A DNA stretch of 64,000 bases from Pratylenchus scribneri. Taxonomy: Eukaryota; Nematoda; Chromadorea; Rhabditida; Pratylenchidae. This document shows positions 1 to 12,062 of the stretch, one piece after another (position 1 is the first letter of the stretch; the number at the start of each line of letters is the position of its first letter). The DNA lies in the NCBI GenBank assembly GCA_030063045.1, contig JAQSEB010000106.1:62001-126000 (forward strand). The letters are read 5' to 3'. The position numbers were made by a program, and so were the translations under genes. The notes below the pieces were generated by a model. It had not been told where the DNA came from, ran no database searches, and saw only the letters and a list, made by a program, of their open reading frames with translations.

Positions 1-1678
1 GCACCATTTTAGGAATTGCCCAGATTTGCATCGCTCTTTATATTTTATCTATTTAGGATTGTCTCCACATATTTTCTAACATATATTTTATCGAACGCCT
101 CTAAAGAGCAATGTTTTGGATAAAATTTTTGAAATTAAATAGAAAAATGATTGGATTGGCTAAAGAGATTGATGGCGCAAATAAGAAAAAGGATGCGTGA
201 TTAGATTAGTGGAAATTGGCAACTTTAAAATTTGTACGCCGCATAGAAAATTAATTTTGAATTAATTAATGGAATATAAATATTAACAATAATTTGATAA
301 CAAAATCACCGAAATTGGTTCCGCCCTTGATAGTTTATTGAAATGGCACCAAATTTGAGCGTACGCGAATGGATGCTCTTCGTGCAAGGAAATTTACAAG
401 GATAATTTTTTGTGAGGAAAAATGGGCGCCAAATATGAAAGTTGGAAATTTGGATTTTGAAAGAAAAAATGAGTAGAGTGGGAATCGCGTAGAAATTGCC
501 CTAGGGAAAATCTTTCTTCTTTCATTTTTACAGATAATAAAGAGAATAAAAATGGAAGAGGACTTTTTTATGGACTTTGCCCGAAGCAAATTTTTTACCG
601 AAAAAGTCCAAATGGAAATGAACAATCGGATGGATTTTTGGGCGAGGGAAAGGGGAAATGTGAACGGAAAATGAGCGGGAAAATAATTTTGAATTTGTAG
701 AAGGCTTTGTCATCTCATTAAATCATAAAATTAAAAATAAATTTGCCGCCAATATTTTTCCGTTAATTCTTGTCCCGCAAGAAGAAAAAGGATGGATTCT
801 TTGATTTTTGACTGATTAGGGAAATTGAAAGCCAAGGATTTTTAGAGGAAATTAAATTGTAAAATTGGAATTGATAAATTTAAAAAGGTTGATATAAGAG
901 AATAGGCTTTCAATTTGATCGGACTAATAATGACAAATTTTGCGCATCATATAAAAAAGCATGCAGCGATGTAAATAAAATTTCAATATTTCCAAATAAT
1001 TTTTAATAATTATCTAAGAAAAGGCTGCAATTCAATTGAGAAAATTTTGTTTTATATTTGCATAAAAATAATTTTCTATGCATAGATTAAAAATTAGATG
1101 GATGTAAAATTCAGCGCTTTTTTTGATGAAATGAAAATGTGAATATTTTTTCGCTAATGATTTTATCGACTCGTTGCTAGAGACCAAAGTTGAGGATGCA
1201 ATTTTGATGTGAATAGAAAAATTGAATGGAATGCTGGGACAATGATGAGATTGATGAGCAGATAAGGAAGGAAATGTGAATGGAGGATTTATTCGCCATC
1301 GGGGAAAATTAATCGATTATATGAATTTAGCATTTTTTTGAAATAAAATTATCAAAAATTGATGGGAAAACTTACAGGCACAATTCTTTTATTATTTTTA
1401 CCCAACAGAATTGAAAATAAAATGAATCATTTTAAAATTAGTTTGAATTATTTTTTAATAGAAATAATTAATAAGGAAATTTGATGCCGATTAAGGGCGA
1501 ATTGAAAGTTGAATACATATCAATTTTTCAAATGAATATTCAAATTACAAATTTGATATCATTTTATAGCAGATGTAATTTGGAATGCATAGATTGATGA
1601 AGGAATTTGTGGATTTGATTGAAAATATGTGAATATCGATTAAATTTGAAAATATTGTTTGCATATAAATCCACTCGG
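1..1678. other. AT-rich stretch without recognised gene
   Basis: I see only short open frames here with biased, low-complexity composition and no splice-consistent coding pattern. No repeat with clear ends and no RNA gene was recognised. Confidence 0.5.
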
Positions 1679-1856
1679 CTTAACGGTTATCTGTGGGCAG
1701 ATATATAAGAAATTAAAGATCCCTCTTAAGGGCGATTAGGATTAATGAAATTATGAAACCCCCTGTATTATTAATCCTAAACCGGATGAACTTTAATGGT
1801 TTTCGATACCTTCCTTTCATGACCCACAAAAAATCTGCCTACAGATAACCGTTAAG
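1679..1856. mobile_element. 178-bp terminal-inverted-repeat MITE
   Basis: Both ends carry a 24-bp inverted repeat with one mismatch (1679-1702 against 1833-1856). Each end contains TTAA followed by CGGTTATCTGT, so the ends can be read as a TTAA target duplication around a repeat starting CGGTTATC, as in piggyBac-like elements. The interior has no coding capacity. The superfamily assignment is inference from the TTAA only. Confidence 0.6.
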
Positions 1857-3158
1857 TACCATCCACTCTCTACCAATTCACTTTTAATAAAATAAATAAT
1901 ATTTACTTAGAATTGGCCAAATTGATGATCAAATTTTCCACAAAATTGTTCACCGCTCCGACCAAAAATGAATGAATGCTGATGAGATATGAAAAATTTC
2001 AAGTGATCTATCACCAACCACCATAATGGAAAAGTGAATCCATTTGTTTGTCCTTCAGTGTTGTTTTCCTTCATCTCCGATATTCGCCAATGCCATTGGG
2101 CGGATAAATCCTTTGAAAGTTTTACAAATTAGAAAATTGATTTCATTAGAATTATTTGAATTTATATTTCATTTTTTGTTCTTAAATGTTTTGGATTATT
2201 CAATTACAATTCTTTTAAAATGCTCAAAATGATTTATAAAATATTTTTAATTCTCAAAGTCAAAATTTGGCTTATTAGAATAATTGTTCAATCAGTGATC
2301 AGTGTATTGTTCAGGATTACCAGACCGTCTGTATTCGGACTATTAAATAAAATTGCTCAACAAATTTCATTATGCTTTTTTAGTTAAGCTCAATTTAGGT
2401 ATATATTTAGGGCTATATTAATTGCTCGAGCATAGGCAAACAGAGAAAAATGAAACAGTGCCTTATTCCATATAAAATGAGAGAAATTATTTTATTTGGT
2501 GCCCAATTTACTGCTTTGTGCCAAATTGTTCTTCCTCTGTATCTCACAGACTATCTTTCCACCGTTTATGATAATTAATCAAGAAATAAAACAATATTGA
2601 TGATTTTTGTACCAAATTTAAAGCAAGCTTTTGGCTGTCCAATTATTTAATTTATTAAAGTGATTTAAAATTGATGGAATTATGCTCAAAAATCACTGAA
2701 AAATTCGCTATCCATAAGTAAAAGCCATTTTAATTGATTTTAGGAACAAACAGCATTAATTTTGAACCAATTAAAAATTCATTATTTTTACATAGGCAAA
2801 AGTATTTAATCATTAATTTGATTCAATATTCATTAAAATTGGCTCAGTCTATGATGAGTTATTATAAAAGGCGTTAAGTTGGACTGGTTTCCGAATATTT
2901 GGGACAAAAGATAAATTATCTAGTGTCGATGGTTGTAAAAATATTTGATCAATTATAAAATATTTTAATTTGCAATTAAAATAGTTTGAAAAAAATATCA
3001 AAGCAAAGTCCAATTGTGAAAATTTATTGAAGTTTGAAAAGAAAATTGCTGAGAAATAACAATTTTGATTAAAACAATGAGTTTTTGACCATAACTTTTA
3101 TTTATTTCCAATATATGCCTATGCTTTTAATACAATTATTCAGGTATTACTTTATCTA
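1857..3158. other. Intergenic stretch, nothing recognised
   Basis: AT-rich sequence with no convincing exon, RNA gene or bounded repeat seen. Confidence 0.45.
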
Positions 3159-3673
3159 CAGGGATCCCATTTTACTGGGGAAACCCGGCATTTGCCGGGT
3201 TTTTGCTGTGCCGGCCGGGTTTTGACAATGCCGGGTATTTTCCCGGGTTTTTCATATTTAGCCGTGTTTTTGCCGGATTTTTAAATTTTTAGCTAAATTT
3301 TTCGCTGCACGACCATTTTTAGATTTTTTTTCTCCCTTAGAGGTATTTTTGGTTCGAATTTTCACCCACCAGGTTCATTTTTAGCTAATTTTTCTCCTAA
3401 AAGTTTTTTTCCTCTCTTCATGGCTTTTTTTGGTAAACTTTATGAAGGCATAGCGATTTTTAAAGCTTATGTTATATTAATTTCACAACAAACATGCTCA
3501 AAAAATTTATTAAAAAGATATATATCAGGTATAAAAATTTAAAAGCTTTTAAATTGCATTTTAACACGTTTTAGAAGGTGCCGGTTTTTACCGGGGTTTT
3601 TGAAAATTTTTGTCGACGTTTTGCGGATTTGGACTCAAATCCCAGGGTTTTGCATTTTGAAGATGGATCCCTG
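3159..3673. mobile_element. hAT-like non-autonomous element rich in CCGGG motifs
   Basis: The ends form a short perfect inverted repeat, CAGGGATCC at 3159-3167 and its complement at 3665-3673. The left third (3180-3260) is full of CCGGG words that can fold on themselves, and much of the rest is T-rich. Ends starting CAGGG are typical of hAT elements. The 8-bp sequences flanking the ends do not match, so a target duplication is not shown. A 63-codon open frame inside (3578-3769) looks like a by-product. Confidence 0.5.
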
Positions 3674-4778
3674 TACTCTATGAAGTGCCATAAAATTTTG
3701 TCAAACAGATTTACTTCTCAAGACACTAAACTGTTTCAATCGATAGTCATAAAACACCATTTGGCTTAGAGATTTTCACTCAAATTTTTTTCTTTTTAAA
3801 ACCTGTTAAAATTCCGGGACAGAAACATCTTTGTTCATTTCAATTTTGTTCAAGCCGAAATTCAAATTTGAATAGACTTTTTTGTTGTTGTTAATTGTTG
3901 CTGGAAAACATCAGTCAAATTTCAAGGCCCCCAATTTAATGGCAGCCAATAACACATTTTAATACACTAAATTTAAGGCATACATTTCCGAATTTAAGGC
4001 ACACTTTTCAATGGATGGAGAGCCCATCATTTCACGGTGAATTCATTTAATGAGATTGCGCATTTAATTTAAAAAAGCTTAAATCGTTTATCCAATAATT
4101 TAATCAATTTATGATATAATAAAAATTATGAATCAGCTTTGCTTTATTAATTATATAATTAATAATTTATGATGACGTTGAATAAACAATCGTGTCAAAA
4201 TTTTAATTAATTAATTAATTAAATTCCTTTTCGAATTTATCATAATTTTTATACCATTATGAGTTAAAGTAAAAATTGTTGTAATCGATTTTTTAATTCT
4301 GTGAGGATTTCAGATTCTAAAAAATTTGCCGAATTCGTCGAAAAAGTTCCAGATGGTTGAAAATTCAAAAAAAAAACTCAGATTCCCTACCGATCGGTTA
4401 AATTCAAATTTACCTGATTTCCTATTCCCAAATATTGTCAAAATGCTTCCGGAGAAAAGGATGAATTGGAAATTATCATAGGGAATGTGTAGAAAAAATG
4501 CAAAATTATTAGGCATTGTCACTGATAAGTGAAAAGGAATGTAATAAAAAAATTATTTCTTCAATCAAAAACATTTTATTTTATAATTTTCTTTGATATT
4601 GGCGTAATAATATTCAAAATTTGCCCTTTTAGGCAATATTAGCATTCAAATTCTTATTTATTTAATCTATATTGACATTGCCTTTTGATGAGTTTTTCAT
4701 TTATATGTAATCATTTTTATGCAATTTTTAGTTCATTTTTTGTAAAGGTCCTAATCAAATTCGCTTACTGCTCTGTCA
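3674..4778. other. Intergenic stretch, nothing recognised
   Basis: AT-rich and without a supported gene. It may contain the promoter or an unseen first exon of the cysteine-rich gene that starts at 4779, but no TATA box or signal-peptide exon was identified. Confidence 0.4.
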
Positions 4779-5975
4779 ATGCCAAATGACAAATGCACGC
4801 CCGATTTGAAGTTTGATCGATGCTGTTGGCAACGCCATATGTGGTGTCCATTTTATCTCTTTTGTGATGCCGATGAAATGCGATTGACAGGTGAGAGGGC
4901 AAATATGTAATTTATTATTAATGCCAATTAACATTGAATTTATCCATAATTTTTAGGGTCTAAAAACTAATATTTTTGAGGCCATAAATCTTGGCCAAAT
5001 CTGACTTTTTTATAAAACTTATCTTAAAAAGCATAATCTATAACTCATTATAACTATAAAATATTATTTTCCGACATAATTGACTAAATTCAATGATTTT
5101 ATAATTTTATATTACAATTTATAGCTTGCAAATATCCCCCGGGATGGCTTGCTTGGAATTGTCAAATGTGCTTGGGATTTTTTATAAATGAGGTGATAAA
5201 ATAATTTAAATTAAGTGTATTAAATTTCATAAAGTATATTGAATGTTTTACGGATGGTTGGTACAATCGCATATGTTGCCTTGAACATGGTGTTCCAAAT
5301 GAGTGTCACTATCAAACTACCATTTCCGATTGTGGCGATTATTGCGATGGAACTGGATGGTATGGAGCAGATAATTGGAGGTGATGTGTATGCTAAATTT
5401 AATTTTGGGGATTGCCTTTTTCCTAGATTAGCTGAAAACTAGTCTAAATAAAAATTGAATGATCTCGGCTTAGATTTCATACACTCGAGAATAGGCTCGT
5501 TCGACTCGATATGATCGATTTAATCTATGAAATTCCATTTTGAGAGTGGTATTTATGCTTAAGCAAAAGTTGCTAAACCAAAATGGATTGGATTAAAACA
5601 ATGGTTCAACTTCTTAAATAGAGTAAAATTGTTTTAAAATTAAAATTTCATAGACTAGATTGACTATGTCGAGTCAAATGAATTTATTCTGCTGGAGTCT
5701 CTATGAAAATAAAATGTAATTTTTATGACAAAAAATTAAATAAAATAAACAATTTTATTGATATTTATATGGTTAAAACTATTTTAATTTATAGAACAAA
5801 AATATTATTTATTAATTCCCCCAGCAGATATCAATGCTGTATTTACAGCTACGATGAACAAATATCGGCATGCAATAAGCAGAGTTCCAATATGAATTTC
5901 GATACAGCAGCAGTTCGAAATGGATTTTGCCAACGTGATTGTGATCCGCCATGGCCCATTTATTGCAAATTATAG
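4779..5975 (+). CDS. Small cysteine-rich protein, family not recognised
   Basis: Four exons join in one frame: 4779-4890, 5125-5192, 5235-5380 and 5828-5975 (a start 3 bp earlier at 5825 is also possible). The product is about 157 residues. Intron phases 1, 0 and 2 fit each other, which is the main support. The protein is dense in Cys, Trp and Tyr, with words such as RCCWQRHMWC, NCQMC and CGDYCDGTGWYG, so a disulphide-rich extracellular fold is likely. The start used is the first ATG downstream of an in-frame TAA; it gives no signal peptide, so a true first exon may lie upstream. The last intron carries an inverted-repeat insert. I cannot name a family; a secreted effector or venom-like protein would be guesswork. 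Confidence 0.45.
5474..5707. mobile_element. Fold-back insert in the cysteine-rich gene intron
   Basis: The two halves are imperfect inverted copies: ATCTATGAAATT near 5533 faces AATTTCATAGACT near 5645, and the outer parts (TTTCATACACTCGAGAATAG against the complement of the region ending near 5707) continue the match. It lies wholly in the last intron of the cysteine-rich gene. This is most likely a small degenerate MITE; its exact ends are uncertain. Confidence 0.4.
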
Positions 5976-6452
5976 TGACATATAAATAGCAAAAACCAAC
6001 GATGGAAGAATAATAAAATAAATAACATATACTCAATTTCTATGCAATATTAATAAATAATTTTAATGTCTGTAAAAATTTAATGATTTAACCTAATATT
6101 TTGATGAACTTTGAAATTATTTACAAAAGAAAGTTTAATCAACCAGAAATTATTTAATTATTATTTAATGTACTTCTAGAATTTTTTAACAATATATTAA
6201 ATTAATCACATCTACTAATGTAAAATGCCCTTGGAAAAATTAATTTCTTTCAACAATCAAAGTCAACATCTTTTGTTGGAAATTAATGGGAAGCTAGAGA
6301 GCAATTTGAGATTGGAAAGAGTGAATACATTTTTTAAATTTTATTAATTTTTAATAAATAATTTTGTTAACATTATATAATTCTGTTCAATTACACTTTT
6401 TGTTGATCCTCTTTAAGAAATGTTATTCCTTGGCATTCTTTCAATCTTTCTC
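5976..6452. other. Convergent intergenic gap
   Basis: It separates the 3' end of the plus-strand cysteine-rich gene from the 3' end of the minus-strand lysozyme-like gene. Several AATAAA-like words occur on both strands, as expected for two facing 3' ends. Nothing else is seen. Confidence 0.45.
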
Positions 6453-8775
6453 TTATTGGTAATATGAAAATTGATCGCCTGTGACGCCGGTAAATCCATT
6501 CAAATTTTGCACATTGCAATTGTATTGCTTCACTTGAAGTGGATCCCTGCAAATAAAAAATAATTAATATTTAAATATTATGAAAAAAATTGCATTGTTT
6601 TTTTGGTCATAATGCCCGTTTTAATATTAATCAATCTTTTTGATAGAATATTCAATAATTATCTGTTAATTGTAAAAAAAAAATTTTAACAACCTCAATG
6701 GAAGCCTACCAATCGTTGGATGACTCTATCCTGACCTGTGGCATTCTTAAGAAGATCCTGAGGGAATACATGATTAATCCTTAAGCCAACCTTTAATTCT
6801 AATTACCAATTTAAGAAGATTGACAATAAATTGTTAAAAAATTCTACATATATCAAAGTTATTGCCGAAAATTTGGTTAATTTTAATATAAATTATTCAA
6901 TAATTACTGGAATCCATTGAATGGAGTATAGGTGGGTCCATCCAAATTCGGATTTCCATTGCAACTGGTCAACATCAATTGTGGGACAACACCTAAAATG
7001 CAAATATTTTCTATTAAGATTATTTTATACATTTTCTACTTATTGTCCTTTAAAAAAGAAATAGAGCGAAAATATTTTCACTTGAAATGATAAACCTTTT
7101 TTGATTAAAATTTTTTAATTTTTTAATTAAGAAAAATTTGAAATTGAAAATTAAAATTTTCTAAAAATTTTGAATAGAAGGAATAAAAATAAACGGTTTC
7201 AAGAAGATTGACTTCACTTCAGATATGCTAATCCCTATTATAGTTGAATATAGCCAAAGGAAAAAATTATTAAAATTGAAAAAGGGCGAAATAAATGAAG
7301 ATGGTACCTAAAGGAAAGGTCATCAAAAAATTGTCCAACTATTCTCCTTACCATTGGAATCTTTTGGAACATAGCCGGAGCCAAAAATCGCTTGAAAATC
7401 TGTTTGATTTGTGATGATGCCAAGTTGTGGGCCCAATGGCACCTAATAAAAATTAACAAAAATTAAAAATACTGAATCAAATTTACCGGGAAATAGCTCA
7501 AAAATTCGGTCATAAAGGCCACATTCTGTGCCGGCGTTGCGGACCATTGTGAGCTAGCACTTTGGCTGATCAAAATGAATGTTCGACCAATTCGGCCACC
7601 TCTTGCGTTCATATAGTCGATTGGGGCGCGTGCTTGGACATATGTACTACTGTACGGTTTTGGCACACCCCAATAGAATACATCGGTAATGGTAGTCTTC
7701 GGCGCATACAATGGGACATGGAGGGCATCGGTTGAGGCAGATGGCGCTGTAAATGAATATAAAATTAAAGAAGGAATAATAATAAAAAAGTGAATAAAAA
7801 CTAAAAATTAAATAGTAATTTACTCCTGGAAATCGAATATTCTTTCATTTATCAACATGGGCCATGTATTTTAAGCTAAATTCTAATGTATTTTAGGCTA
7901 AATTCTAATGTATTTTAAGCTAAATTCCAATGTATTTAGACTAAATTCCAATTTATTAAACTAAATTCCAAAGTATTTTAGTCTAAATTTCAGTCATAAA
8001 AATGCCTAATAAATAAGCTCAAATATGTTTTCAACTATTATTGATTCTTCCCAAGCCCAAAACAAATAATTTCTAATTAATAAATCACCATTGTCGGAAT
8101 TAATGATGCTTTGAACGCCATTCGCATTTATGCCTTTCTTCAATCCACTGTAGGTGCCGGCAGTCGCCTTGCTTCCATCATAATATTGACCAACAAAATG
8201 GATCTTTAGGCAAAGTTTATTAAGTTGAAAATTAATAAAGGAATTAACCCTCAAGAAAATTCATCAAAAATATCTTTAGAGTTATTTTGACTGACTATTA
8301 AGCACGAATATGCCATTTATTTTAGTCTTATTTTGCCAATAATGGTCAGTCAATATTTAAAAATGTGTGTGTAACCTATCCTGGTAAATGTTACATTAGC
8401 CCTTTAAAAATTTATTTAAAAAATGGATGCAACATTCATACATATTTTAATCTAATTTTTTGAATTAAATTATCTGGAAATTTTTCTTTCATCACTCAGA
8501 AATATTATGGAAAAAATTTTTAAAAAAATATGGCAAAAAATGAAAAATATTCTCTATAAAATTTAATTTATTCTAACATCAATTCTTTGGTTAAGAGTTA
8601 AAATCCAAGCCATCTATGAGATTTCACTCACATATCCCTGCGAATTTAGGGTGGCAAAATTGGCAGCCGATATCAAACTTGGCGAATCAACACCCAAAGA
8701 GCCATATGCGCCAAGGGCTGAAGGCAAAAATGTGAGGAAAACAAAAAGCAGAGCAACAAATATGGACGAAGGCAT
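6453..8775 (-). CDS. GH25/LYS-type lysozyme-like secreted protein
   Basis: Six exons read in one frame: 8775-8632, 8203-8089, 7746-7487, 7442-7352, 6992-6908 and 6546-6453, 262 residues. All introns are GT-AG and all phases agree. Residues 1-22 are a signal peptide ending in SALGA. The order of motifs (GVDSPS near the mature N terminus, VGQYYDGSKA, DVFYWGVPKP, LGPQLGIITN, then QVKQYN close to the end) follows the nematode LYS proteins of glycoside hydrolase family 25, which cut peptidoglycan in the gut or act in defence. By my alignment the place where active members have an Asp-x-Glu pair reads FILIS here, so catalysis may be lost. Length fits the family. Family call is by motif memory, not by search. 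Confidence 0.65.
7864..7995. repeat. Short tandem repeat in lysozyme-like gene intron
   Basis: About six imperfect units of roughly 22 bp with core GTATTTTAAGCTAAATTC follow each other within the second intron (7747-8088) of the minus-strand lysozyme-like gene. Confidence 0.6.
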
Positions 8776-9284
8776 TGATGCGAATTTGTTCGGAATTTCT
8801 GAGTCTAACCCCTAAAATGGGCTTATTTTTCACAACCTAACTGAATTTGGCTATCCCCTTTTATTCGGACAATTTTGTACTTTTTTATTTCCTCATTCAT
8901 TTTATATATATTTCCAATTTTATTTTTTCATTCCCATTTTAATTATAAACAGAATTAATTTGAATATTGGAATAACAAAAAAATCACATTGAATGGGTAA
9001 ATTTGAATATTAGAAAAGATAAAAAATTGGAGTGTCTGTTATTTGATAAAATTTTCAATTTACATTCAAATCTTTTTCAAACAAAATTTATTTGTACTTT
9101 ATCACGTTCATTTCCCTCACTATTCACTTCGATTGATTCCGAAAAAAATGAAAACAAAAAATTCATTTTTTCCATAACAAATTTAGATCTAATTAATTTT
9201 TTGATGAAATAAATTAAAAAGCTTGCATTTTTATCGGGATTATTCGAATTATTTTCCTTTCCATCGTTTCTTATATTTATGGAC
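8776..9284. other. Upstream region of the lysozyme-like gene
   Basis: AT-rich 5' flank of the minus-strand lysozyme-like gene. No clear TATA box was singled out and no further gene is seen. Confidence 0.35.
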
Positions 9285-9467
9285 GAATACGGGGACAAAA
9301 CTCCTTCCAAGAGAATCCCTGAAGGTAGTTTTGTCCCCGTAGGGATACTCTTGGAAGGGAGTTTTATACCCGAAAACTCCTTTACAAGAGCATCCCTACG
9401 GGGACAAAACTCCTTTACAAGAGAATCCCTACGGGGACAAAACTCCTTTACAAGAGCATCCCTACGT
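9285..9467. repeat. Tandem and inverted repeat around CTACGGGGACAAAACTCC
   Basis: Three direct units of about 35 bp (CCTACGGGGACAAAACTCC plus TTTACAAGAGNAT) run from about 9395 to 9467. A related unit at 9289-9320 faces its own inverted copy at 9321-9362, which would form a strong hairpin. It stays open in one plus frame (9279-9494), but the repetitive structure explains that better than a gene does. Confidence 0.6.
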
Positions 9468-9639
9468 ACACTTTTTTCTATGAATGAATTGTGAAAAAAA
9501 AAATTTATTATTTAATATTATTTAAAATAAATGAAGAACAATATTAATTATAATTAAAGATCGCAATATGGGATAGAAATCACAAATTCCACATTCACTT
9601 CACACTATTTTGAATCAAAATAAAATATTTAATTTTTAA

Positions 9640-10068
9640 TCATCTTCCCCAAAGCAAATTGTTCATAATGCTTCCGCTGGTCATTCCATCGGCAAATGCT
9701 TGTCTTCTCTTTCGGCCCCAAAGCAAATTGTTCATAATGCTTCCGCTGGTCATTCCATCGGCAAATGCTTGTCTTCTCTTTCGGCCCCAAAGCAAATTGT
9801 TCATAATGCTTCCGCTGGTCATTCCATCGGCAAATGCTTGTCTTCTCTTTCGGCCCCAAAGCAAATTGTTCATAATGCTTCCGCTGGTCATTCCATCGGC
9901 AAATGCTTGTCTTCTCTTTCGGCCCCAAAGCAAATTGTTCATAATGCTGCCACTAGTGAATCTGTCCGCAATAACTTGAGCATCAGCGGTCAAATATGTG
10001 TCATCAAATTGCAGAAAAGCAATTAGGGAAATTAAAGTTAGAAACGTAATTGGAATAAATTTAGTCAT
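9640..10068 (-). CDS. Putative amidated neuropeptide precursor with five repeats
   Basis: A single-exon frame of 142 residues. Residues 1 to about 30 form a hydrophobic signal peptide. The rest is five back-to-back units of 23 residues: one starting QVIADRF, then four starting QAFADGM, each ending NNLLWGRKRR except the last, which ends LLWGR before the stop. GRKRR is a classic amidation and furin/PC2-type cleavage site, so each unit should release an 18-residue peptide, QAFADGMTSGSIMNNLLW-amide, possibly with pyroglutamate at its N terminus. I do not recognise a known nematode peptide family with this LLW-amide end. The 69-bp DNA units are almost identical, so amplification is recent. A TATA box lies 77 bp upstream. 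Neuropeptide function is inferred from architecture; a secreted peptide effector is an alternative. Confidence 0.7.
   Translation of the reverse strand: MTKFIPITFLTLISLIAFLQFDDTYLTADAQVIADRFTSGSIMNNLLWGRKRRQAFADGMTSGSIMNNLLWGRKRRQAFADGMTSGSIMNNLLWGRKRRQAFADGMTSGSIMNNLLWGRKRRQAFADGMTSGSIMNNLLWGR
9649..9958 (-). repeat. 69-bp coding tandem repeat
   Basis: About four and a half copies of a 69-bp unit inside the peptide precursor. The unit length is a multiple of three, so copy changes keep the frame. It is also open in other frames on both strands, which produces several spurious overlapping open frames here. Confidence 0.85.
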
Positions 10069-10144
10069 TTTTAAATTTTATTTGGAAGATTTTAGAAGGG
10101 TTAGAAGTGATTGGAAAATGTTTTGAAAGAGGTAATTCACACAG

Positions 10145-10152
10145 TATTTATA
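10145..10152 (-). promoter_or_regulatory. TATA box of the peptide precursor gene
   Basis: On the minus strand this reads TATAAATA. It lies 77 bp upstream of the start codon at 10068, leaving room for a short 5' untranslated leader. Assignment is by sequence and position only. Confidence 0.55.
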
Positions 10153-12062
10153 GAAGGAATTATTCGATCGGACCACCTCATTCAATTAAAGAATCACAAT
10201 GCACAATTGTGCACAATGATTTAATTAGATGTTAGAAAGGAATTTTAAACTGTTTTCTGCCAAATTAAATTAAAAACAACTCACTTTAATTCAGCAAAAA
10301 ATGGTGATTTGTCAGATCTAATTTTGGCTACAATCGGAAATTTAGTTAAAGAACTAAAAGAGAAAATTGATAAATCAAATAGGCGAAGAACCAAGAAAAA
10401 AAAATTTGTATAAAAATTTCTGATTTGGTTACAAAAAAATCAATCCTCAAATCCTCAAATGTCAAAGCTCAAATAATTAAAAATATACATACAATTCTTA
10501 TTTTTAGTGAAGATATAATATTCCTTTTTTATAAAAATAATTTTGTGATTCGTTATTTTATCAAAAATTTGTCTTTCTTTTATATTTTATTTTGTTTCGA
10601 AGAAATTTAATATTTTATTTTCATTTTTTAATAAAAATAATTTTAATGATCATTTTTAATTTAAATTGTATTTTGATAAAAAACAAAAAAGTAAAAGCTA
10701 TTTTTCATTCGTTTATTATTTTAAGAAAAATTTCCCTTTTTATTTTTTTTCATCGAAAACAACCTAATTAATTTGTATTTTGATTGCTCAAATGGATGGA
10801 ATTTTGTTGTCAACCAAATCTAATTAAAGTTCTCATTAGAAAAATTTATTCTGGTCCTTTCTTATTTTGTCAAAAAAAATTTTTTATAAATGCTATTTTA
10901 CTTTTGCAGCAGAAGTGGAGATGTGAATTGGCTAAAAAATTTTATGAAAAATAAAATTTTAAGAATAAAAAAAGATTTAATAAGAAAAATTCATTTAAAA
11001 AATAATATTAAAAAATTAAAGAAAAAATATTTTAAATAAATTTAATTTAAAAAATCAAATTACAAGACAAATTCTTGAAAATTATTTGGACTTTATATCA
11101 AATTCGAATAAAATATTTCAAAAAAAAGTTAAAATTATATTTTTTCTATTTACTTCGTCTTCATTTGTCAATGCAAAATACAAAGGTTAAAGTACTTTGT
11201 ACATTAGAATTTGATTTAATTAGGAAATGGATTTTTCTACTCTTTATTTGGATTTCCCAAATTTAGAATAGAATAGATTTGGTGAAATTTGTACTTGTGA
11301 ATTTAAAATTTGAATCATGCTTTGCCTTAGGGTATTCGCCAAATACGGTGATTATGATTCAAAGAATACAAAAAGTGATTTGATTCAATCAACTCAGAGG
11401 AAGCATTCGAATAAGAAAACTTGATTCACAAAATTAATTTCATTTACAAAATAATTGTGCCTCCGAATTTTTGTCCAAATAAGATATAAAGTTAAGGAAA
11501 TAAAACAATATTAAAAAAATATATTTTTTTTAAATTTGGAGTATTCAAAAGATTAATTAATAATAATTAATAAATATATGTTTGAATAAATAAAATTTGC
11601 CGGTAAATTGCATAAAATAATAAAAAAAATTAGAAATTCCTAAAGTGTCGGTGCCTCGAATTCTCGACCAAAATTGTCGGCATCGGCACCATAAATATTG
11701 GATTTAAAATTTTCATATTACTTTAACAATTAGTTCAAGATTAAAAATTATTTAAAACATAATATAATTTAACTCTTAATTTTTTGATTTCATTTTTAAT
11801 TTTACCTTAATTTAAATAAATGGTCTTATTTTTTAAAATAGACAATTAAACTTGATCAAAATAATTCTAAATTAAAAGCAGATAATTTTTTGACAATTAA
11901 AAAATTTTGATCTATCCCATATTAAATGTTGCCGACATTTCATATAACGAAAATAGTAGCATAAAATTGAGACCAATTAATAATTGAAGAGCTTGGAATT
12001 TTAATTTTTTGAAATTTAATCTTTTAATTATGATTCATCTATAAAATAAAAATAATATATAT
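10153..12062. other. Long AT-rich intergenic region
   Basis: About 1.9 kb of very AT-rich, low-complexity sequence. No exon with supported splice sites, no RNA gene and no element with clear ends was found. A short inverted pair around GGTGCC/GGCACC near 11650-11690 is noted without interpretation. Confidence 0.45.

Noticed and set aside
9629..10026. Overlapping repeat-built open frames in other frames and on the plus strand across the peptide precursor
   Set aside because: The 69-bp unit lacks stops in several frames. Only the minus-strand frame 9640-10068 has a signal peptide and processing sites.
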